DNA of 64,000 nucleotides from Loigolactobacillus backii (lineage in GTDB: Bacteria > Bacillota > Bacilli > Lactobacillales > Lactobacillaceae). Made by a program: the position numbers and the translations under genes. Numbering within the stretch: position 1 is the first letter of the stretch; every line of letters begins with the position of its first letter. Below are positions 20,378-31,809 of the stretch, piece by piece. The stretch spans positions 22,217 through 86,216 of the forward strand of contig NZ_RHNQ01000003.1 in NCBI RefSeq assembly GCF_003946275.1, written 5' to 3'. The notes under the pieces were generated by a model. That model did no database searches and was not told the origin of the DNA. It worked only from the letters and a program-made list of their open reading frames with translations.

Positions 20378-21187
20378 TTATTGTTCAAAACCAAACGGGT
20401 GATCTGCATTAATCAAAACTGGTTCAATATGTTTTGCCCTACCAGTTGTATCATCAATTTCAATAAAGCATCCCGATAAAATACCGCGACCATCTTCCTT
20501 AACCTCATACCGGGTTGGCATCTGGGTTAAAAAGCGTTCGATACTCTTTGCGGGTTTAACGCCTAAAATAGCATCGTAGGCCCCGGTCATCCCAGCATCA
20601 GTCAAATAGGCCGTCCCATTTGGCAAGATCCGTGCATCATTGGTTTGAACGTGAGTATGCGTTCCAACTAACGCGGATATTTGACCATCTAGATACCACG
20701 CCAAGGCCTCTTTTTCAGCCGTTGTCTCCGCGTGAAAATCAATAAACACTAGATCTGTTTGCTGGTGAATCTCTTTTAATAATCGATCAGCCTTATGAAA
20801 TGGATTAGCCAACGATTGCCCCATTAACGCGTTACCCTGCAAATTAATCACAGCTAGTTTAAGCTGATTAACTTGTACGTAGACGAAGCCTAACCCTGGC
20901 GTCGTTTCTTCAGGGAAATTAGCCGGTCGCACCATTTTTTTGGCACTGTCAATAAAGTCAAAAATATCGCGGTTATCCCAAACATGATTACCCATGGTGA
21001 CAACGTCCGCACCGGCCTGTAAAAAGCCTTTGTAGATTTTCTCCGTAATCCCGCGACCGCCAGCAGCATTTTCACCATTGACAATCGTCACTTGTGGCCG
21101 AAATTTCGTTTTTAGTTGTGGTAAGTAATCTTTGATCATGTCCCGACCGCGCGATCCCATAACATCCCCAACAAATAATATCCGCAT
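20378..21187 (-). CDS. ymdB: YmdB-family calcineurin-like phosphodiesterase
   Basis: Dinuclear-metal phosphodiesterase. The B. subtilis homologue hydrolyses 2',3'-cAMP and affects biofilm and motility decisions. Metal and catalytic motifs are complete: FVGDVMGSRGR at the start, NGENAAGGRG near 40, MGNHVWD near 65, FHAETTAEK near 150, GTHTHVQTND near 175. The length is 269 residues from ATG 21187, with AGGAG just upstream. It lies upstream of the ricA-like gene and mutS, and probably heads that transcript. Confidence 0.9.
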   Translation of the reverse strand: MRILFVGDVMGSRGRDMIKDYLPQLKTKFRPQVTIVNGENAAGGRGITEKIYKGFLQAGADVVTMGNHVWDNRDIFDFIDSAKKMVRPANFPEETTPGLGFVYVQVNQLKLAVINLQGNALMGQSLANPFHKADRLLKEIHQQTDLVFIDFHAETTAEKEALAWYLDGQISALVGTHTHVQTNDARILPNGTAYLTDAGMTGAYDAILGVKPAKSIERFLTQMPTRYEVKEDGRGILSGCFIEIDDTTGRAKHIEPVLINADHPFGFEQ

Positions 21188-21282
21188 CTTACTCCTCTTT
21201 TCCAATCAACATACAATCATTGTACCATTTTTAATTTACCAGAAAGCTAAAGCACCCTTTTTAGTCGATTCTAAGCAAAACA

Positions 21283-23112
21283 TTAGCGTTTTAGATGATA
21301 ACTATAGGTTGCGACGACAATGTCTTCCCGGGAGGCCAGTGCGGCCCGCAAACGGAAGCTTGTCTGGTTATGCAAAATATTCTGCCAGGGTTTCTTCGGC
21401 ATGAATTGTGGTACTAAAATTGTAATTGTGTAATTACGGTTCCGGGCGTTCTTACTAATAATTTCCGCAAAACGCAGTACTGGCCGTGAAACCGAACGGT
21501 AAGACGAATGAATATCAACGAAACGAATGTCCGGAAAATCTTTTTTGAATTCAGATTCTGTCTCGTGTTCCTTAGCCGGATTTTCGTCCATTGAGACGTG
21601 CATGGCAATGACATAATCACCAATTGAACGCGCATAATTAAGCGCCCCCACCGTTACTTGAGTCACATTGCTTACCAATACAATCACTGTGCTACCAGCG
21701 TAGTCATGAAATTTAACCTGTTCCACCAACCGGAGTTGCGCGGCAACTTTATGATAATGATCATGAATTTTATAAAAAACCAACAACACAATTGGCATAA
21801 TAATAAAGTATGGCCAAACATCGCCTAGGTGATACATCAATAGAAAAATAAAGATTGAAAATGAAATTAAGGCACCAACAAAATTGGCCAGTGAGCGCCC
21901 AATCCAACCCTTTGAACGTTCGTGCCACCATTTACGAATCATCCCTGTTTGACTCAACGTAAATGGTACGAAAACGCCGGTTGCGTAGAGTGGAATCAAA
22001 CGTTCCGTACTCCCATTGAAAATAAAGATTAAAACAATTGAACCTAACGCCAACGTTAAAATACCATTTGAATAGCCTAAACGATCCCCCCGATCCATAT
22101 ACATGTGGGGCATAAATTTATCCTTAGCTAAATTATAGGCCAAAATTGGAAAGGCGGAAAAGCCTGTATTGGCCGCCAACGCCAAAATTAAGGCCGTCGA
22201 GAACTGTAAAATGTAGAACATGACACTGCCATGACCAAAGATTGCGGCCCCAACCTGCGATAAAATCGTCACTTTTAATTTGGGGGTAATCCCTAAATAC
22301 CAGTTTAAATAGGTTACTCCGGCAAAGAAGAAACCTAAAATAATACCCATAATTGCCAGCGTTGCAGCAGCGTTTTTGGCCTTAGGCTTTTTGAAAAACG
22401 GAACCGCATTTGAAATAGCCTCAACCCCAGTCAAGGATGACGAACCTGAAGAAAAGGCCCGCAAAATCAGGCCAACAGTGATCCCAGGTACTGCGGCACC
22501 AACTAATGATGTTGCGTGAAAGGCCAAACTACCAGTGGAAATCTTGGCCAAGCCAGTAAGAATCATAATGGTAATGACGACCACAAATAAATATACTGGG
22601 ATCATTAACAGTGACGCTGAATCACGCAGTCCCCGTAAATTCATCGCTGTAATTAACACCACAATAATAATTGCAATTCCCACTTGATTACCATAGAGCG
22701 CCGGCACCGCCGAGATAATGGCCTCTGTCCCAGCAGAAACGGAAACAGCCACGGTTAACATATAATCAACTAACAGTGAGCCTCCGGCAATCAGGCCGGG
22801 ATAAGTTCCTAAATTTTCACTAGAAACAATGTAGGCGCCCCCGCCTTGTGGATAAGCATGAATAATTTGCCGATAAGATAAAATGAGTGACGTTAATAAG
22901 ATCAGTACAAAGGCCGCAATCGGTAAAGAATACCAAATTGCTGCTGCCGAAAGTGTGATTAAAACTGTCACAATCTGTTCGGTTCCGTAAGCAACTGATG
23001 ATAACGCGTCAGAAGACAATAGTGCCAACGCCTTAACCTTACTCAGCTGTTGTCCCCCTTCATCGGACGACTTTAATGGTTTACCGATGAAGAATCGTTT
23101 GATATGTTGCAT
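21283..23112 (-). CDS. kimA: KimA-family potassium importer
   Basis: An APC-superfamily membrane protein of 609 residues with about 12 membrane helices (about 30-450) and a cytosolic C-terminal domain (about 460-609). The N-terminus IGKPLKSSDEGG, the SSDALSSVAYGTEQI stretch (near residue 34), AYPQGGGAYIV and the C-terminal LHNQTSFRLR closely resemble B. subtilis KimA (YdaO). KimA is a proton-coupled high-affinity K+ importer inhibited by c-di-AMP. This is stronger than a generic amino-acid permease call. A long structured leader precedes it. It ends about 95 bp upstream of ymdB on the same strand. Confidence 0.85.
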   Translation of the reverse strand: MQHIKRFFIGKPLKSSDEGGQQLSKVKALALLSSDALSSVAYGTEQIVTVLITLSAAAIWYSLPIAAFVLILLTSLILSYRQIIHAYPQGGGAYIVSSENLGTYPGLIAGGSLLVDYMLTVAVSVSAGTEAIISAVPALYGNQVGIAIIIVVLITAMNLRGLRDSASLLMIPVYLFVVVITIMILTGLAKISTGSLAFHATSLVGAAVPGITVGLILRAFSSGSSSLTGVEAISNAVPFFKKPKAKNAAATLAIMGIILGFFFAGVTYLNWYLGITPKLKVTILSQVGAAIFGHGSVMFYILQFSTALILALAANTGFSAFPILAYNLAKDKFMPHMYMDRGDRLGYSNGILTLALGSIVLIFIFNGSTERLIPLYATGVFVPFTLSQTGMIRKWWHERSKGWIGRSLANFVGALISFSIFIFLLMYHLGDVWPYFIIMPIVLLVFYKIHDHYHKVAAQLRLVEQVKFHDYAGSTVIVLVSNVTQVTVGALNYARSIGDYVIAMHVSMDENPAKEHETESEFKKDFPDIRFVDIHSSYRSVSRPVLRFAEIISKNARNRNYTITILVPQFMPKKPWQNILHNQTSFRLRAALASREDIVVATYSYHLKR

Positions 23113-23400
23113 GACTTTTAGCTCTCCCTTTTATAAATCAAATGCTTATTCTCCGAGCGGCACAGACGCATCCCAACTCGTAAAACAACTTGCTACACTG
23201 TCGTTATTCCCTAAACAAAAAAACAAGGCATAGCGTTCAGCCTAGGAAAGTGTTTGAAAAAGCGCAGGAACCTAGTCTTTTCAAACACATTTACACTGAA
23301 TTAGTCGGGGAAACACTACTTAAAGTAATTTCCAAACATGACTCAGACCAGCTCTGCCTGTCCTACCAGTTTCCAATAGCCGTATAAGCAGCATAAACGG
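23113..23400 (-). promoter_or_regulatory. long structured leader of kimA, possible c-di-AMP riboswitch
   Basis: About 290 nt upstream of kimA contain several hairpins on the minus strand. One pairs GTGTTTGAAAAG with CTTTTTCAAACAC, and the pair GCCGT/ACGGC lies further up. A T7 tract follows one structure. Near the gene, GGGATGCGTCTGTGCCG followed by TAAGC loosely resembles the conserved 3' half of the ydaO c-di-AMP aptamer, and kimA is the classic target of that riboswitch. The 5' half of the aptamer is not clearly recognisable. Evidence is suggestive only. Confidence 0.3.
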
Positions 23401-23756
23401 CATTTATAGTTACATTTAGGTTAATTTACTAATGATAAACAAGAATTATTGTACGCTTATCAATCTCCGTATTCTAGCCCGAATTTTGTTTAAATTTACA
23501 AATTGAATCAACACGCACAACGTAGCTAAATTAATGGTAAAAATTGCGCGTCGTAACCTAATAATTTCTAGGTTCTAATTCATAATACCAGTTAATTCAT
23601 TAAAGTATATCCCCCAGCGAATTTTGTTTAATTTTTCCTAGTGATTTAGACATTTTACGCTAGGCAGTAGCACCCAAAACAGCGCAAAAGTCAATTCTGT
23701 CATTATTACCTTTAATCAGCTCAGAACGTAATCAACGTTTAGAATATTCCAAAACA
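23401..23756. other. intergenic region upstream of the kimA leader
   Basis: AT-rich sequence with no supported ORF. The kimA promoter should lie near its left end, but I cannot pick one -35/-10 pair with confidence. Confidence 0.4.
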
Positions 23757-23790
23757 AAGAGGCCACTGACTTTTTAGTCAGCGGCCTCTT
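23757..23790. terminator. bidirectional terminator after groEL
   Basis: AAGAGGCCACTGACT pairs with AGTCAGCGGCCTCTT around TTTT, one mismatch in 15 bp. It lies about 200 bp after the groEL stop on the groEL transcript. Confidence 0.75.
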
Positions 23791-23986
23791 ACTATTTCCG
23801 ATCATTACCTAATGCGTAATGGTAGAACCAAGGTTTTCATCAGTTTATTCAGATTGGCGTTTAACCATTAATTGAATAATTTAGCTGCGATTACTTGTAG
23901 TTCGTGGTCTATTCTATAAAACTAGACCCATATTAGTTATGAACCAAGTCGTGCTTAAAAATGGCTTCCTAAGTTGGCAGATCAGG

Positions 23987-25663
<1,677 letters not shown>

Positions 25664-25789
25664 TTACAATCTGTTTTTGTTATGTTCACTACTATATTTT
25701 TTGCAGTTTTTTGGAAGTTACAAATTTTAATATTTGTGTTTAATTCTAAAGGAACCGTATTAACTAAGTTACTAATACGCTAAGCAAAG

Positions 25790-26074
25790 TTATTCAACAA
25801 TTGCTAATAAATCCTTTTCATGTAAAACTAAATAGTCGGCGCCGTCGTAAGAAACATTGGTACCGGAATACTTATCAAACATAACGTTATCGTCAACCTT
25901 GACTGTCAAGGGAACAACGTCACCATGATGATTTGTGGCACCTGGGCCTGCTGCTACTACTTTACCCGTTGTTGGTTTTTCTTTTGCGTTAGAAGCTAAC
26001 ACAATACCACCAACTGTTTTTTCTTCTTCATCTTCTACTGAAACAATGACGCGATCGCCTAATGGTTTTAACAC
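25790..26074 (-). CDS. groES: 10-kDa co-chaperonin GroES
   Basis: Heptameric lid of the GroEL chamber. The 94-residue protein starts at GTG 26074 with [18 protein letters not shown] lies 7 nt upstream of this GTG. The ATG at 26089 overlaps that same ribosome site and is not the start. The mobile loop ([13 protein letters not shown]) and the C-terminal [13 protein letters not shown] are typical. It is first gene of the heat-shock operon. Confidence 0.96.
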   Translation of the reverse strand: MLKPLGDRVIVSVEDEEEKTVGGIVLASNAKEKPTTGKVVAAGPGATNHHGDVVPLTVKVDDNVMFDKYSGTNVSYDGADYLVLHEKDLLAIVE

Positions 26075-26106
26075 GTTTAATCCCTCCATTTATCATTTGA
26101 TGAGTT

Positions 26107-26133
26107 TTAGCACTCCTAGCAGTTAAGTGCTAA
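26107..26133. promoter_or_regulatory. CIRCE operator (HrcA site) of groES-groEL
   Basis: TTAGCACTC-N9-AAGTGCTAA, the 9-9-9 CIRCE palindrome with a single change in the right arm. It lies between the promoter and the groES ribosome site, where HrcA represses. Confidence 0.95.
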
Positions 26134-26144
26134 TCACAATATTT

Positions 26145-26172
26145 ATAATAACATGTTCTAGTTTGAATGCAA
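26145..26172 (-). promoter_or_regulatory. sigma-A promoter of groES-groEL
   Basis: On the minus strand, TTGCAT (26167-26172), a 16-nt spacer and TATTAT (26145-26150), directly upstream of CIRCE. Confidence 0.7.
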
Positions 26173-26270
26173 GTCTTAAGCACAAAAAAGCTTTAAAAAT
26201 TTAATTAAAACCGCTAAGCTAGAAAGAGATATTTTAACGTACAAAAATCAACGCTCTAAAGGAGGATTAT

Positions 26271-26909
26271 ATGCTCGCACGAAAAAATGCTGTCAGTACC
26301 CTTAGCGTTTATTTGATTATTTTCTTATTACCTGCTTTAGTTAATTCAATTATTCGTTTAAAAACGGCTTTATACCTTTTTCAAACAATTGATTACGTGG
26401 TGGGTGCGGCTATTCTAATCATCATCTACCAGAAATTTTTTGCACCAACGCAAATGGAAAAGGGAGCGCAAACAAAAACTAGCCAGATTATTCTCTGGGG
26501 TATTCTTGGTGCTTTTCTGGCTCTGATTGGTCAACTTGCCGCCAGCTACTTAGATCAGCTTATCTTTCACACCACGACTAGCTCGGCCAACACCAGCGCT
26601 ATCTTGACCGTTATTCGAAGCTACCCTTACTACCTAATCATGGCCGTCGTTGCCGCACCAATTATGGAAGAACTAGTTTTTCGGCGGACCATTTTTGGCT
26701 ACCTTACTCCCTTCACTGGTAAATTTGGCGCCGCTCTAATCTCCAGTGTCTTTTTTGCCATCGCTCACAATGATAACCATTTACTAACTTACACAGCCAT
26801 TGGCCTAGTCTTTTGTTACCTCTATCAGCGAACGGGCAAGATTGCGACTTCAATGATTAGCCACATGGTGATGAATGGCATTGTAATCTTAATGTTACTC
26901 TATCGTTAA
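26271..26909 (+). CDS. CPBP-family intramembrane metalloprotease (YdiL-like)
   Basis: A membrane protein of 212 residues with about six helices. The Abi/CPBP catalytic motif is EELVFRRTIFGYL (near residue 130), followed by FAIAHND (near 165) and the final SHMVMNG (near 200), which supply the conserved Glu, Arg and His residues. The family includes CAAX proteases and bacteriocin self-immunity proteins. Location next to groES and rex matches B. subtilis ydiL, so a housekeeping membrane role is more likely than immunity. AAAGGAGG precedes the ATG. It is transcribed divergently from groES. Confidence 0.88.
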   Translation: MLARKNAVSTLSVYLIIFLLPALVNSIIRLKTALYLFQTIDYVVGAAILIIIYQKFFAPTQMEKGAQTKTSQIILWGILGAFLALIGQLAASYLDQLIFHTTTSSANTSAILTVIRSYPYYLIMAVVAAPIMEELVFRRTIFGYLTPFTGKFGAALISSVFFAIAHNDNHLLTYTAIGLVFCYLYQRTGKIATSMISHMVMNGIVILMLLYR

Positions 26910-26944
26910 TATCCGCAGATTAAGGCTACTTTAATTAAATTAAT

Positions 26945-27119
26945 GGGAGTGTGACAAAAGTCGGTTTTGGGTTTACTGCGTAACGTAAGCTAATCCAATA
27001 ACAGTACTATGGTTATTGGATTAGCTGTAGTTAGGCACGTAAATCCAGACTTTTGGCGCACGTTCTAGAGCAATATTCGGAAACAGTAAGAGGCTAAGAC
27101 TTTTTGTCCCAGCCTCATT
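26945..27119. repeat. noncoding hairpin repeat element, copy A
   Basis: A 175-bp element with imperfect inverted ends (GAGTGTGACAAAAGTC at left, reverse-complement of GAGGCTGGGACAAAAAGTC at right) and a perfect central stem. That stem is GCTAATCCAATAAC (26989-27002) with GTTATTGGATTAGC (27012-27025). A nearly identical copy lies inverted at 34412-34585, and a shortened one at 40347-40438. It sits between convergent ydiL-like and rex genes. No ORF. Confidence 0.85.
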
Positions 27120-27130
27120 AAATTTTGCGC

Positions 27131-27167
27131 AAAAAAACAACCAAGTCCTAATCTTGGTTGTTTTTTT
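27131..27167. terminator. bidirectional terminator after rex
   Basis: AAAAAAACAACCAAG pairs perfectly with CTTGGTTGTTTTTTT around a 7-nt loop. It begins about 10 bp beyond the rex stop. Confidence 0.85.
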
Positions 27168-27175
27168 GAACTATT

Positions 27176-27835
27176 TTATTTAGCAGTGTCGCTAGTGCCA
27201 CCTTCATTACCGTAATGATCTAAAAAGTAGATCAACGTTTGTAACTCGTTGGCCAAATCAACATTTTGGATCCGAACAGTTGCCGGAACGGAAAGCCGAA
27301 TTGGCGTAAAGTTCATGATTCCCTTTACGCCAGCCGCAACCAACTCATCAGCAACATCCTGCGCGTGATTAATTGGCACGGTTAAGATTGCGACATCGAT
27401 TTGCTGAATCTGCAATTGTTCCTTCATATCTACCATTGGATAAACTGGCACACCACTTTGAATTGTGTTAGCAATCTCTTCATTAATATCGAAGGCTGCA
27501 CTGATTCGAACACTATTCGTTTGTTGAAAATTATAGTTCAGTAATGCGTGCCCTAAATTACCAACCCCAACTAACGCAACATTGGTAAGTCGATCTTGAT
27601 TTAAGGTCTTCTTGAAAAAATTGAGTAGATCTTCGACATCATAGCCGTAACCACGTTTTCCTAACGCCCCAAAGTAAGAAAAGTCGCGACGAATTGTTGC
27701 ACTATCTACTTGTACTGCTTCTGAAAGTTCAGTTGATGAAACTCGGTTTGTGCCTGCGTTGAACAAAATGTTCAAATAGCGATAGTAAATCGGTAAACGT
27801 TTGGCAGTTGCCTTTGGTATTTTTGCCTCAGCCAT
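27176..27835 (-). CDS. rex: redox-sensing transcriptional repressor Rex
   Basis: Dimeric repressor that leaves DNA when NADH is high, freeing fermentation genes such as adhE. The N-terminal winged helix (about 10-80, with [20 protein letters not shown]) is followed by a Rossmann domain with [12 protein letters not shown] (near 93) and the C-terminal swapped helix ([13 protein letters not shown]). The length is 219 residues. GGAGG precedes ATG 27835. Its position beside the ABC-F and CPBP genes matches the Bacillus order. Good Rex boxes are seen upstream of adhE in this window. Confidence 0.97.
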   Translation of the reverse strand: MAEAKIPKATAKRLPIYYRYLNILFNAGTNRVSSTELSEAVQVDSATIRRDFSYFGALGKRGYGYDVEDLLNFFKKTLNQDRLTNVALVGVGNLGHALLNYNFQQTNSVRISAAFDINEEIANTIQSGVPVYPMVDMKEQLQIQQIDVAILTVPINHAQDVADELVAAGVKGIMNFTPIRLSVPATVRIQNVDLANELQTLIYFLDHYGNEGGTSDTAK

Positions 27836-27895
27836 TGCTTATCCTCCATTAGTCATCTTAAATTAGCTTGTGAATTTATCTTAATAGACAATGGT

Positions 27896-27924
27896 TATAA
27901 TACCGTATTTACTTGTGAAATGCA
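27896..27924 (-). promoter_or_regulatory. rex promoter with an embedded Rex half-site
   Basis: On the minus strand, TTGCAT (27919-27924), a 17-nt spacer and TATTAT (27896-27901). The spacer contains ATTTCACAAG, a Rex half-site; a second TTGTGAA half-site lies about 40 bp downstream (near 27867). Autoregulation is plausible but neither site is a full palindrome. Confidence 0.55.
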
Positions 27925-28177
27925 ATTAGACTGTTTAAAATAACCACCAATTTATTTGGGAAAGGGATCACTTATCAACCTAAACAGATCTCGAAAATAC
28001 ATGAAAACGCTTTAATAACCACCATAAACTTGTTCTTTTGTCTGTGAAAGCCGCAACTTTAATTTTCTTATGACTAGTACTGCTTTTCCTTTGTAAAAGT
28101 CGGCCACCTTTTGTCCCGCCCACTTATATGGTAAACTAGATTGAATAAATTGCTGAAATGAAAGGAAGGATTCCACT
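27925..28177. other. divergent intergenic region between rex and the ABC-F gene
   Basis: No gene seen. It must hold the ABC-F promoter on the plus strand; GGTAAACTAGATTG near 28131 could be a -10 region, but no clear -35 is visible. Confidence 0.35.
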
Positions 28178-30136
28178 TTGATCTTACTGCAAGCACAAAA
28201 CGTTGCCCGCCACTTTGGGGCCGATGTTTTGTTTGAACACGTTCAACTGGAAATTCAATCACAGGCGCGCGTCGCCTTGGTTGGCCGTAATGGGATCGGC
28301 AAATCAACATTGCTCAAGATCTTAGTTGGGCAAAATCCCCCTGATGTTGGCCAAGTGATCACAAGTAAAGGCGTCACAATTGGTTATCTACCTCAGGATA
28401 CCGGCCTTGACTCAACCAAAACGATTTTTGCTGAAATGTTAACCGTTTTTGCTAAACTTCAAGCAATGGAAAAACGGATGCACACTTTAGAACAACAATT
28501 AGGTGATCCCAAACTACTAGCCGACGAGGAAGCTTACCAAGCTACCTTAAAATCTTATGAACAGTTGCAACACGACTTTAGCGACCAAAATGGCTACGGT
28601 TATCAGGCCGAAATTCGTACCGTTTTACACGGCTTTGCCTTTGGTGAAGACTATTATGATCACCCCATTAATGAGTTATCTGGTGGTCAGAAATCACGTT
28701 TGGCCATGGCTAAGCTACTTTTAGAAAAACACGATTTATTGATTTTAGATGAGCCAACTAACCATCTGGACATTGATACATTAACTTGGCTAGAAGGTTA
28801 TTTACAAGGCTACTCAGGTGCCCTGTTAATTGTTTCCCATGATCAGTACTTTCTTGATAAAGTGGCCAACGAGGTCTACGACATGAGTCAGCATACCACC
28901 CGCCACTATAAAGGAAATTACACAAAGTACCGTGCTGAAAAAGCTGCCTACCAAGAACAAGAGTGGAAAGCTTACGAAAAACAACAAGCAGAAATTAACA
29001 AGCTCGAAGATTTCGTTAACAAAAACATTGTGCGGGCTTCAACAACTAAACGGGCTCAAAGTCGGCGGAAACAGTTAGACAAAATTGTCCGGTTGGAAAA
29101 ACCGCAAAATGACAATAAGACCGTCCGCTTTAGTTTTAGTGAGGACAAGCCCTCTGGTAACCAAGTATTAGACGTCATTAACGCGGCTATCGGTTACAGT
29201 GCCACCCATGTTTTGGCGGACCCCATTGACCTGCACCTAAAACGTCATGAAGCAATTGCCATTACCGGCCCGAATGGTGTTGGCAAATCAACACTGCTAA
29301 AAAGTATCTTAAAACAAATTCCGTTTTTGCGCGGTGAGGCAAAACTAGGTGCAGGCGTTGACATTGGCTATTACGATCAGGAACAGGAAAACCTCCACCG
29401 TAATAAAACCGTTCTAAACGAAATTTGGGATGAGCATTCAACCATGCCTGAAGTCAATATTCGCAGCATTCTGGGCAGTTTTCTTTTTACCGGTAAGGAT
29501 GTTGAAAAATCAGTTGCTGCCCTTTCTGGTGGCGAAAAAGCTCAGTTAATGTTAGTCAAACTAGCAATGAACCATAATAACTTTTTGATTCTCGATGAAC
29601 CCACTAACCATTTGGACATTGATAGTAAGGAAGTTCTAGAAAAGGCATTACTTCATTACGATGGGACTATTTTATTTGTTTCACATGATCGCTACTTTAT
29701 GAACCGCATCGCTAGTAACGTGGTGGAATTGTCCCGCCAAGGTACGAAGCGTTATCTTGGTAACTATGATTATTACGTGGATAAAAAGGCCGAGGAAGCG
29801 GCAATTACGGCCGAAAAAATGGCCAATGCGGGCCCAACTGAAGTTGTGAGCCACGCAGCAGCACCAGCTCAACAGGACTATCAGCTCAATAAGGAACAAC
29901 AAAAAAAGGAACGCAAACTCAGTCGCGAAGTTGCGGCACTGGAGCAACAAATGACAACGTTAGACCAGCAAAGTCATGACCTTCAAGTTGCAATGACGCA
30001 ACCTGATGTTTTGGCCGCCCCAACTAAGTTAACTGAATTGCAGCAACAATTGGAAACAATCACTGCACAACAAAATCAAGTTGAAACGGATTGGGAAGAA
30101 AAAAGTTTGGCCTTGGAAGAATTAACGGGTGATTAG
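28178..30136 (+). CDS. ABC-F family ATPase (YdiF-like)
   Basis: Cytoplasmic twin-ATPase protein without membrane helices, a ribosome-associated translation factor type. Two Walker A motifs (GRNGIGKST near residue 37; GPNGVGKST near 365), two signatures (LSGGQKSR, LSGGEKAQ) and two ILDEPTNHLDI motifs are intact. The interdomain linker is Lys/Gln-rich, and a C-terminal coiled coil (about 565-652) is typical of the YdiF/Uup branch. The start is TTG 28178, 8 nt after AAGGAAGG. The length is 652 residues. Neighbours rex and tsaD match B. subtilis ydiF. Confidence 0.93.
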   Translation: MILLQAQNVARHFGADVLFEHVQLEIQSQARVALVGRNGIGKSTLLKILVGQNPPDVGQVITSKGVTIGYLPQDTGLDSTKTIFAEMLTVFAKLQAMEKRMHTLEQQLGDPKLLADEEAYQATLKSYEQLQHDFSDQNGYGYQAEIRTVLHGFAFGEDYYDHPINELSGGQKSRLAMAKLLLEKHDLLILDEPTNHLDIDTLTWLEGYLQGYSGALLIVSHDQYFLDKVANEVYDMSQHTTRHYKGNYTKYRAEKAAYQEQEWKAYEKQQAEINKLEDFVNKNIVRASTTKRAQSRRKQLDKIVRLEKPQNDNKTVRFSFSEDKPSGNQVLDVINAAIGYSATHVLADPIDLHLKRHEAIAITGPNGVGKSTLLKSILKQIPFLRGEAKLGAGVDIGYYDQEQENLHRNKTVLNEIWDEHSTMPEVNIRSILGSFLFTGKDVEKSVAALSGGEKAQLMLVKLAMNHNNFLILDEPTNHLDIDSKEVLEKALLHYDGTILFVSHDRYFMNRIASNVVELSRQGTKRYLGNYDYYVDKKAEEAAITAEKMANAGPTEVVSHAAAPAQQDYQLNKEQQKKERKLSREVAALEQQMTTLDQQSHDLQVAMTQPDVLAAPTKLTELQQQLETITAQQNQVETDWEEKSLALEELTGD

Positions 30137-30199
30137 CGTTTTTTAGTCTAAATCGTATTTTCCCAGTATTCCCTAGAAAATCTTTAAAAAAGCAGCAAC

Positions 30200-30284
30200 A
30201 AAAATAACGACCACTATTGGTGGCTTATTCACAAGCTAGCAAAATGCTAGTAGGATAAGCTTCACAATCGCGGTCGTTATTTTT
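30200..30284. terminator. bidirectional terminator between the ABC-F gene and tsaD
   Basis: The outer stem AAAAATAACGACC/GGTCGTTATTTTT encloses inner pairings such as GCTTAT/ATAAGC and CTAGC/GCTAG. It serves two convergent genes; its right arm includes the first base of the tsaD stop region. Confidence 0.8.
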
Positions 30285-31326
30285 AATTTAGCACTTCTTC
30301 AGCGTAGGCAAAGGACAAACTGGGATCGGCATTTAAATCTAAATCAGCACGAGCACCTCGCGCCATCATAACGTGAGCCGCAGCCCCAATCATTGCCCCG
30401 TTATCGCTACACAAACGAATCGGTGGCACCACAAAATCCAAGTTAGGATCTTCCTGGTCGATTGCGCTGGTTAAGGCACTACGTAAAGCCGAATTAGCGG
30501 CAACACCACCGGCCAAAACCAGTTGGCCAACGCCATAGGCTTGACAAGCTCGCATTGTTTTCGTGATCAAAACATCAATCACACTAGCCTGAAAGCTAGC
30601 CGCCAAATCAGGTTTCGATAGTTTTTCACCTCGTTGCTCAGCATTGTGCACTTTATTGATAAAAGCACTCTTCAAGCCACTAAAACTAAAATCATAGTTA
30701 GCGTCTTTAATCATTGCCCGAGGAAAGTTAAACGTATCCTGCCCTAATTTACTTAAATCGTCAATCTTCTTGCCGGCAGGATAAGCCAAATTGAGTACCC
30801 GCCCGACTTTGTCAAAGGCCTCACCAGCAGCATCATCTCTGGTGTCACCAATGATTTCAAACTCACCAGCCCCACGCATGTAAACTAACTCCGTATGGCC
30901 GCCTGACACTAATAACGCCATCAGCGGATAAACCAGTGGCTTAACTAAACGAGCCGCATAGATATGACCTGCCATGTGGTTAACGGGAATCAACGGTAAT
31001 TGATGGGCAAAGGCAACTGCCTTGGCCGCAGAAACGCCAATCAACAGTGCGCCAACTAGTCCTGGACCGTAAGTGACCGCAACCGCTGTTAAATCCCCGT
31101 AGGTTACGCCAGCCTGCGTCATTGCCTCTTCGGCACACAAGGTCACCTGTTCAACGTGATGGCGACTGGCAACTTCCGGAACCACACCGCCAAAACGCTT
31201 TTGGCTGTTAATCTGTGAAGCGATCACATTACTACGAATTTTGACGCCATCTTCAACCACCGCCACACTGGTTTCGTCACAACTTGATTCAAACGCTAAA
31301 ATTAATTCTGGTTTCTTTTCAGTCAC
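30283..31326 (-). CDS. tsaD: tRNA threonylcarbamoyladenosine transferase TsaD
   Basis: Catalytic subunit that transfers threonylcarbamoyl to adenosine-37 of ANN-decoding tRNAs. The ASKHA fold begins [16 protein letters not shown]. Metal-binding HMAGH (near residue 112) and the [13 protein letters not shown] stretch (near 165) are intact. The length is 347 residues. It works with TsaB, encoded three genes upstream; TsaE is not in this window. The order tsaB-rimI-GNAT-tsaD is the usual cluster. Confidence 0.97.
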   Translation of the reverse strand: MTEKKPELILAFESSCDETSVAVVEDGVKIRSNVIASQINSQKRFGGVVPEVASRHHVEQVTLCAEEAMTQAGVTYGDLTAVAVTYGPGLVGALLIGVSAAKAVAFAHQLPLIPVNHMAGHIYAARLVKPLVYPLMALLVSGGHTELVYMRGAGEFEIIGDTRDDAAGEAFDKVGRVLNLAYPAGKKIDDLSKLGQDTFNFPRAMIKDANYDFSFSGLKSAFINKVHNAEQRGEKLSKPDLAASFQASVIDVLITKTMRACQAYGVGQLVLAGGVAANSALRSALTSAIDQEDPNLDFVVPPIRLCSDNGAMIGAAAHVMMARGARADLDLNADPSLSFAYAEEVLN

Positions 31327-31337
31327 CGTCTTGTCTC

Positions 31338-31805
31338 CTACCTTCCTTGCCAGTACTTCTCCATAACCAACGCATCTTCAGTTGGATTAGCGTAATACGC
31401 CTTTCGCTGCGTCAAAAGTTGAAACCCCAACTTTTGATATAACTGCTGCGCCGCCAAATTTGTTCCGCGAACCTCCAACAAAAAACGGCACGCTTCAGTC
31501 TGCCGCGCTAATAGCCGCTGCCATAATGCCCAGGCCAAACCTTGTCGCTGAAAATCACGGTGAATAGCAAGGTTCGTGATCTCAAGTTCCGCAAATAATT
31601 TTGTGTAACTAACAAACCCCACTAGCCGCCCATTCAACTTTAAAAAACCGTAAAATTGATAATCGGTTTGCATATTTTCTTGAAAACTAGTTTGACTCCA
31701 CGGTGAACCAAATTGATAACTTGCTTCACACAATTGAAAACAGGCCTTACTCAATTTCGCGGCGTGTGCCACAAGGTCCGTCTTTGTCGGAAAATAAAAC
31801 ACCAC
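31338..31805 (-). CDS. GNAT-family N-acetyltransferase
   Basis: A 155-residue acetyl-CoA-dependent acetyltransferase. The central motif [20 protein letters not shown] (near residue 75) is the GNAT acetyl-CoA loop, followed by [18 protein letters not shown], typical of the RimI branch. GTG at 31805 is the likely start, 10 nt after AGGAG inside the end of the neighbouring gene. It is the second of two tandem RimI-like genes; the true protein substrate is unknown. Confidence 0.8.
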   Translation of the reverse strand: MVFYFPTKTDLVAHAAKLSKACFQLCEASYQFGSPWSQTSFQENMQTDYQFYGFLKLNGRLVGFVSYTKLFAELEITNLAIHRDFQRQGLAWALWQRLLARQTEACRFLLEVRGTNLAAQQLYQKLGFQLLTQRKAYYANPTEDALVMEKYWQGR

Positions 31806-31809
31806 AGTC

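Noticed and set aside
21283..23112. Generic amino-acid permease
   Set aside because: Motifs at both ends and the C-terminal cytosolic domain match KimA more specifically than amino-acid transporters.
26271..26909. Bacteriocin immunity gene
   Set aside because: The CPBP family includes immunity proteins, but there is no bacteriocin-like ORF nearby and the position matches ydiL in the groESL-rex neighbourhood.
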